A DNA stretch of 64,000 nt from Streptomyces xanthochromogenes (GTDB lineage: Bacteria; Actinomycetota; Actinomycetes; Streptomycetales; Streptomycetaceae), in contig NZ_BMUZ01000014.1 of NCBI RefSeq assembly GCF_014650455.1, positions 235,916 through 299,915 of the forward strand, read 5' to 3'. The translations under genes were made by a program, and so were the position numbers. Of the stretch, positions 63,690 to 64,000 are shown one piece after another. The notes under the pieces were generated by a model. That model did not search any database. It saw nothing but the letters and a program-made list of their open reading frames with translations, and was not told the origin of the DNA. Each line of letters opens with the position of its first letter. Within the stretch, counting starts at the first letter, position 1.

Positions 63690-64000
63690 TCTCCGAGTTG
63701 TCCGACGTGAGCGCCGACCCCGGTCGGTCCCCGGACAGCCATTCCGCACCAACCACTTCTTATGAACGACACCTAGTCGTCTCATTTTTCGTGCGCTTTT
63801 GCGAAATGAGGAATCCGCGTTCGAGGACGCACCCCGATTGGCGTCGGGGCCCAGGATTCCGCTAATGTCTCACTCGTCGGAACGGCCCAACAGCCGGGAA
63901 GACAAGCCGACTTGGCCCCGGGAGACCGGGAATCGGGCCCGAAAGGATCTGATAGAGTCGGAGCCGCCGGAAAGGGAAACCCGAGAGGGAGAACCTGAAA
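63690..64000 (+). promoter_or_regulatory. rRNA operon upstream region and leader start
   Basis: Streptomyces rRNA operons have several tandem promoters before 16S. Here TAATGT (63863-63868) and TAGAGT (63953-63958, in GATCTGATAGAGTCGGA) are further -10-like elements; the latter and GCCGGAAAGGGAAACCCGAG recall known rRNA leader sequence. A CTCATTT/AAATGAG inverted repeat lies at 63781-63810. The 16S gene must follow just outside the window. Confidence 0.8.

Overview
The window looks like a chromosomal core segment of a Streptomyces species. GC content and third-position GC are very high, the tryptophan-rich WhiB-era housekeeping families are of actinobacterial type, and several diagnostic genes occur together: lsr2, clpC, the sigE-cseA-cseB-cseC envelope-stress operon, disA-radA and a second orphan nuoD. 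From memory the gene order matches, in reverse numbering, the S. coelicolor SCO3390s to SCO3330s region. The window begins inside an MFS transporter gene and ends in the promoter and leader of an rRNA operon whose 16S gene lies just outside.

Layout. 1-18 kb: end of an MFS exporter, a MprF/LysX-like lipid lysyltransferase divergent from an esterase, a divergent OpuC-type osmoprotectant ABC system, a coiled-coil membrane protein, an XRE/MmyB-type regulator, orphan NuoD, a MidA-like methyltransferase, a NarL-type two-component pair, an ArsR-family regulator with a striking operator cluster, and a threonine-aldolase-like lyase. 18-24 kb: a tightly coupled cofactor operon (DUF2520 Rossmann protein, panC, nadB, nadC, coaX) making pantothenate, quinolinate/NAD and CoA. 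24-30 kb: BlaI-type repressor, an argA-type acetyltransferase, lsr2, an SCO3374-family protein and clpC.

29.8-33.4 kb is the most distinctive accessory locus: a two-gene operon encoding a small Trypco2 protein and a 1074-residue protein joining a trypsin-like protease (His37, Asp67 and Ser156 present), a NACHT-type NTPase and leucine-rich repeats. This is the architecture of bacterial NLR-like conflict/immunity proteins. Its fifth codon is TTA, the only TTA I found in any gene of the window, which predicts dependence on the developmental tRNA BldA.

34-48 kb: an M23 peptidase, a TetR/MFS pair controlled by a large near-perfect inverted repeat, an LtrA-family membrane protein, the SigE signalling operon, mutY, a PAP2 phosphatase, a membrane-anchored extracellular protein, disA and radA. 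48-64 kb: a protein fusing a degenerate sigma-like region, a zinc anti-sigma motif, one membrane segment and an extracellular BACON-like domain; a Cys-rich unknown; a Ppx/GppA phosphatase; a TIM-barrel isomerase with a TetR; ilvD; a membrane Ser/Thr kinase with a beta-propeller sensor; an SH3b protein; a methyltransferase; an ABC-2 exporter; proC; a membrane-anchored secreted protein; and the rRNA promoter region.

Two window-wide patterns stand out. A modular, GC-rich intergenic element recurs at five places, and a related short piece has apparently inserted between cseB and cseC with a 32-bp duplication. In addition, about a dozen genes have a -10-like hexamer 6-7 bases before the start codon, suggesting leaderless transcripts.
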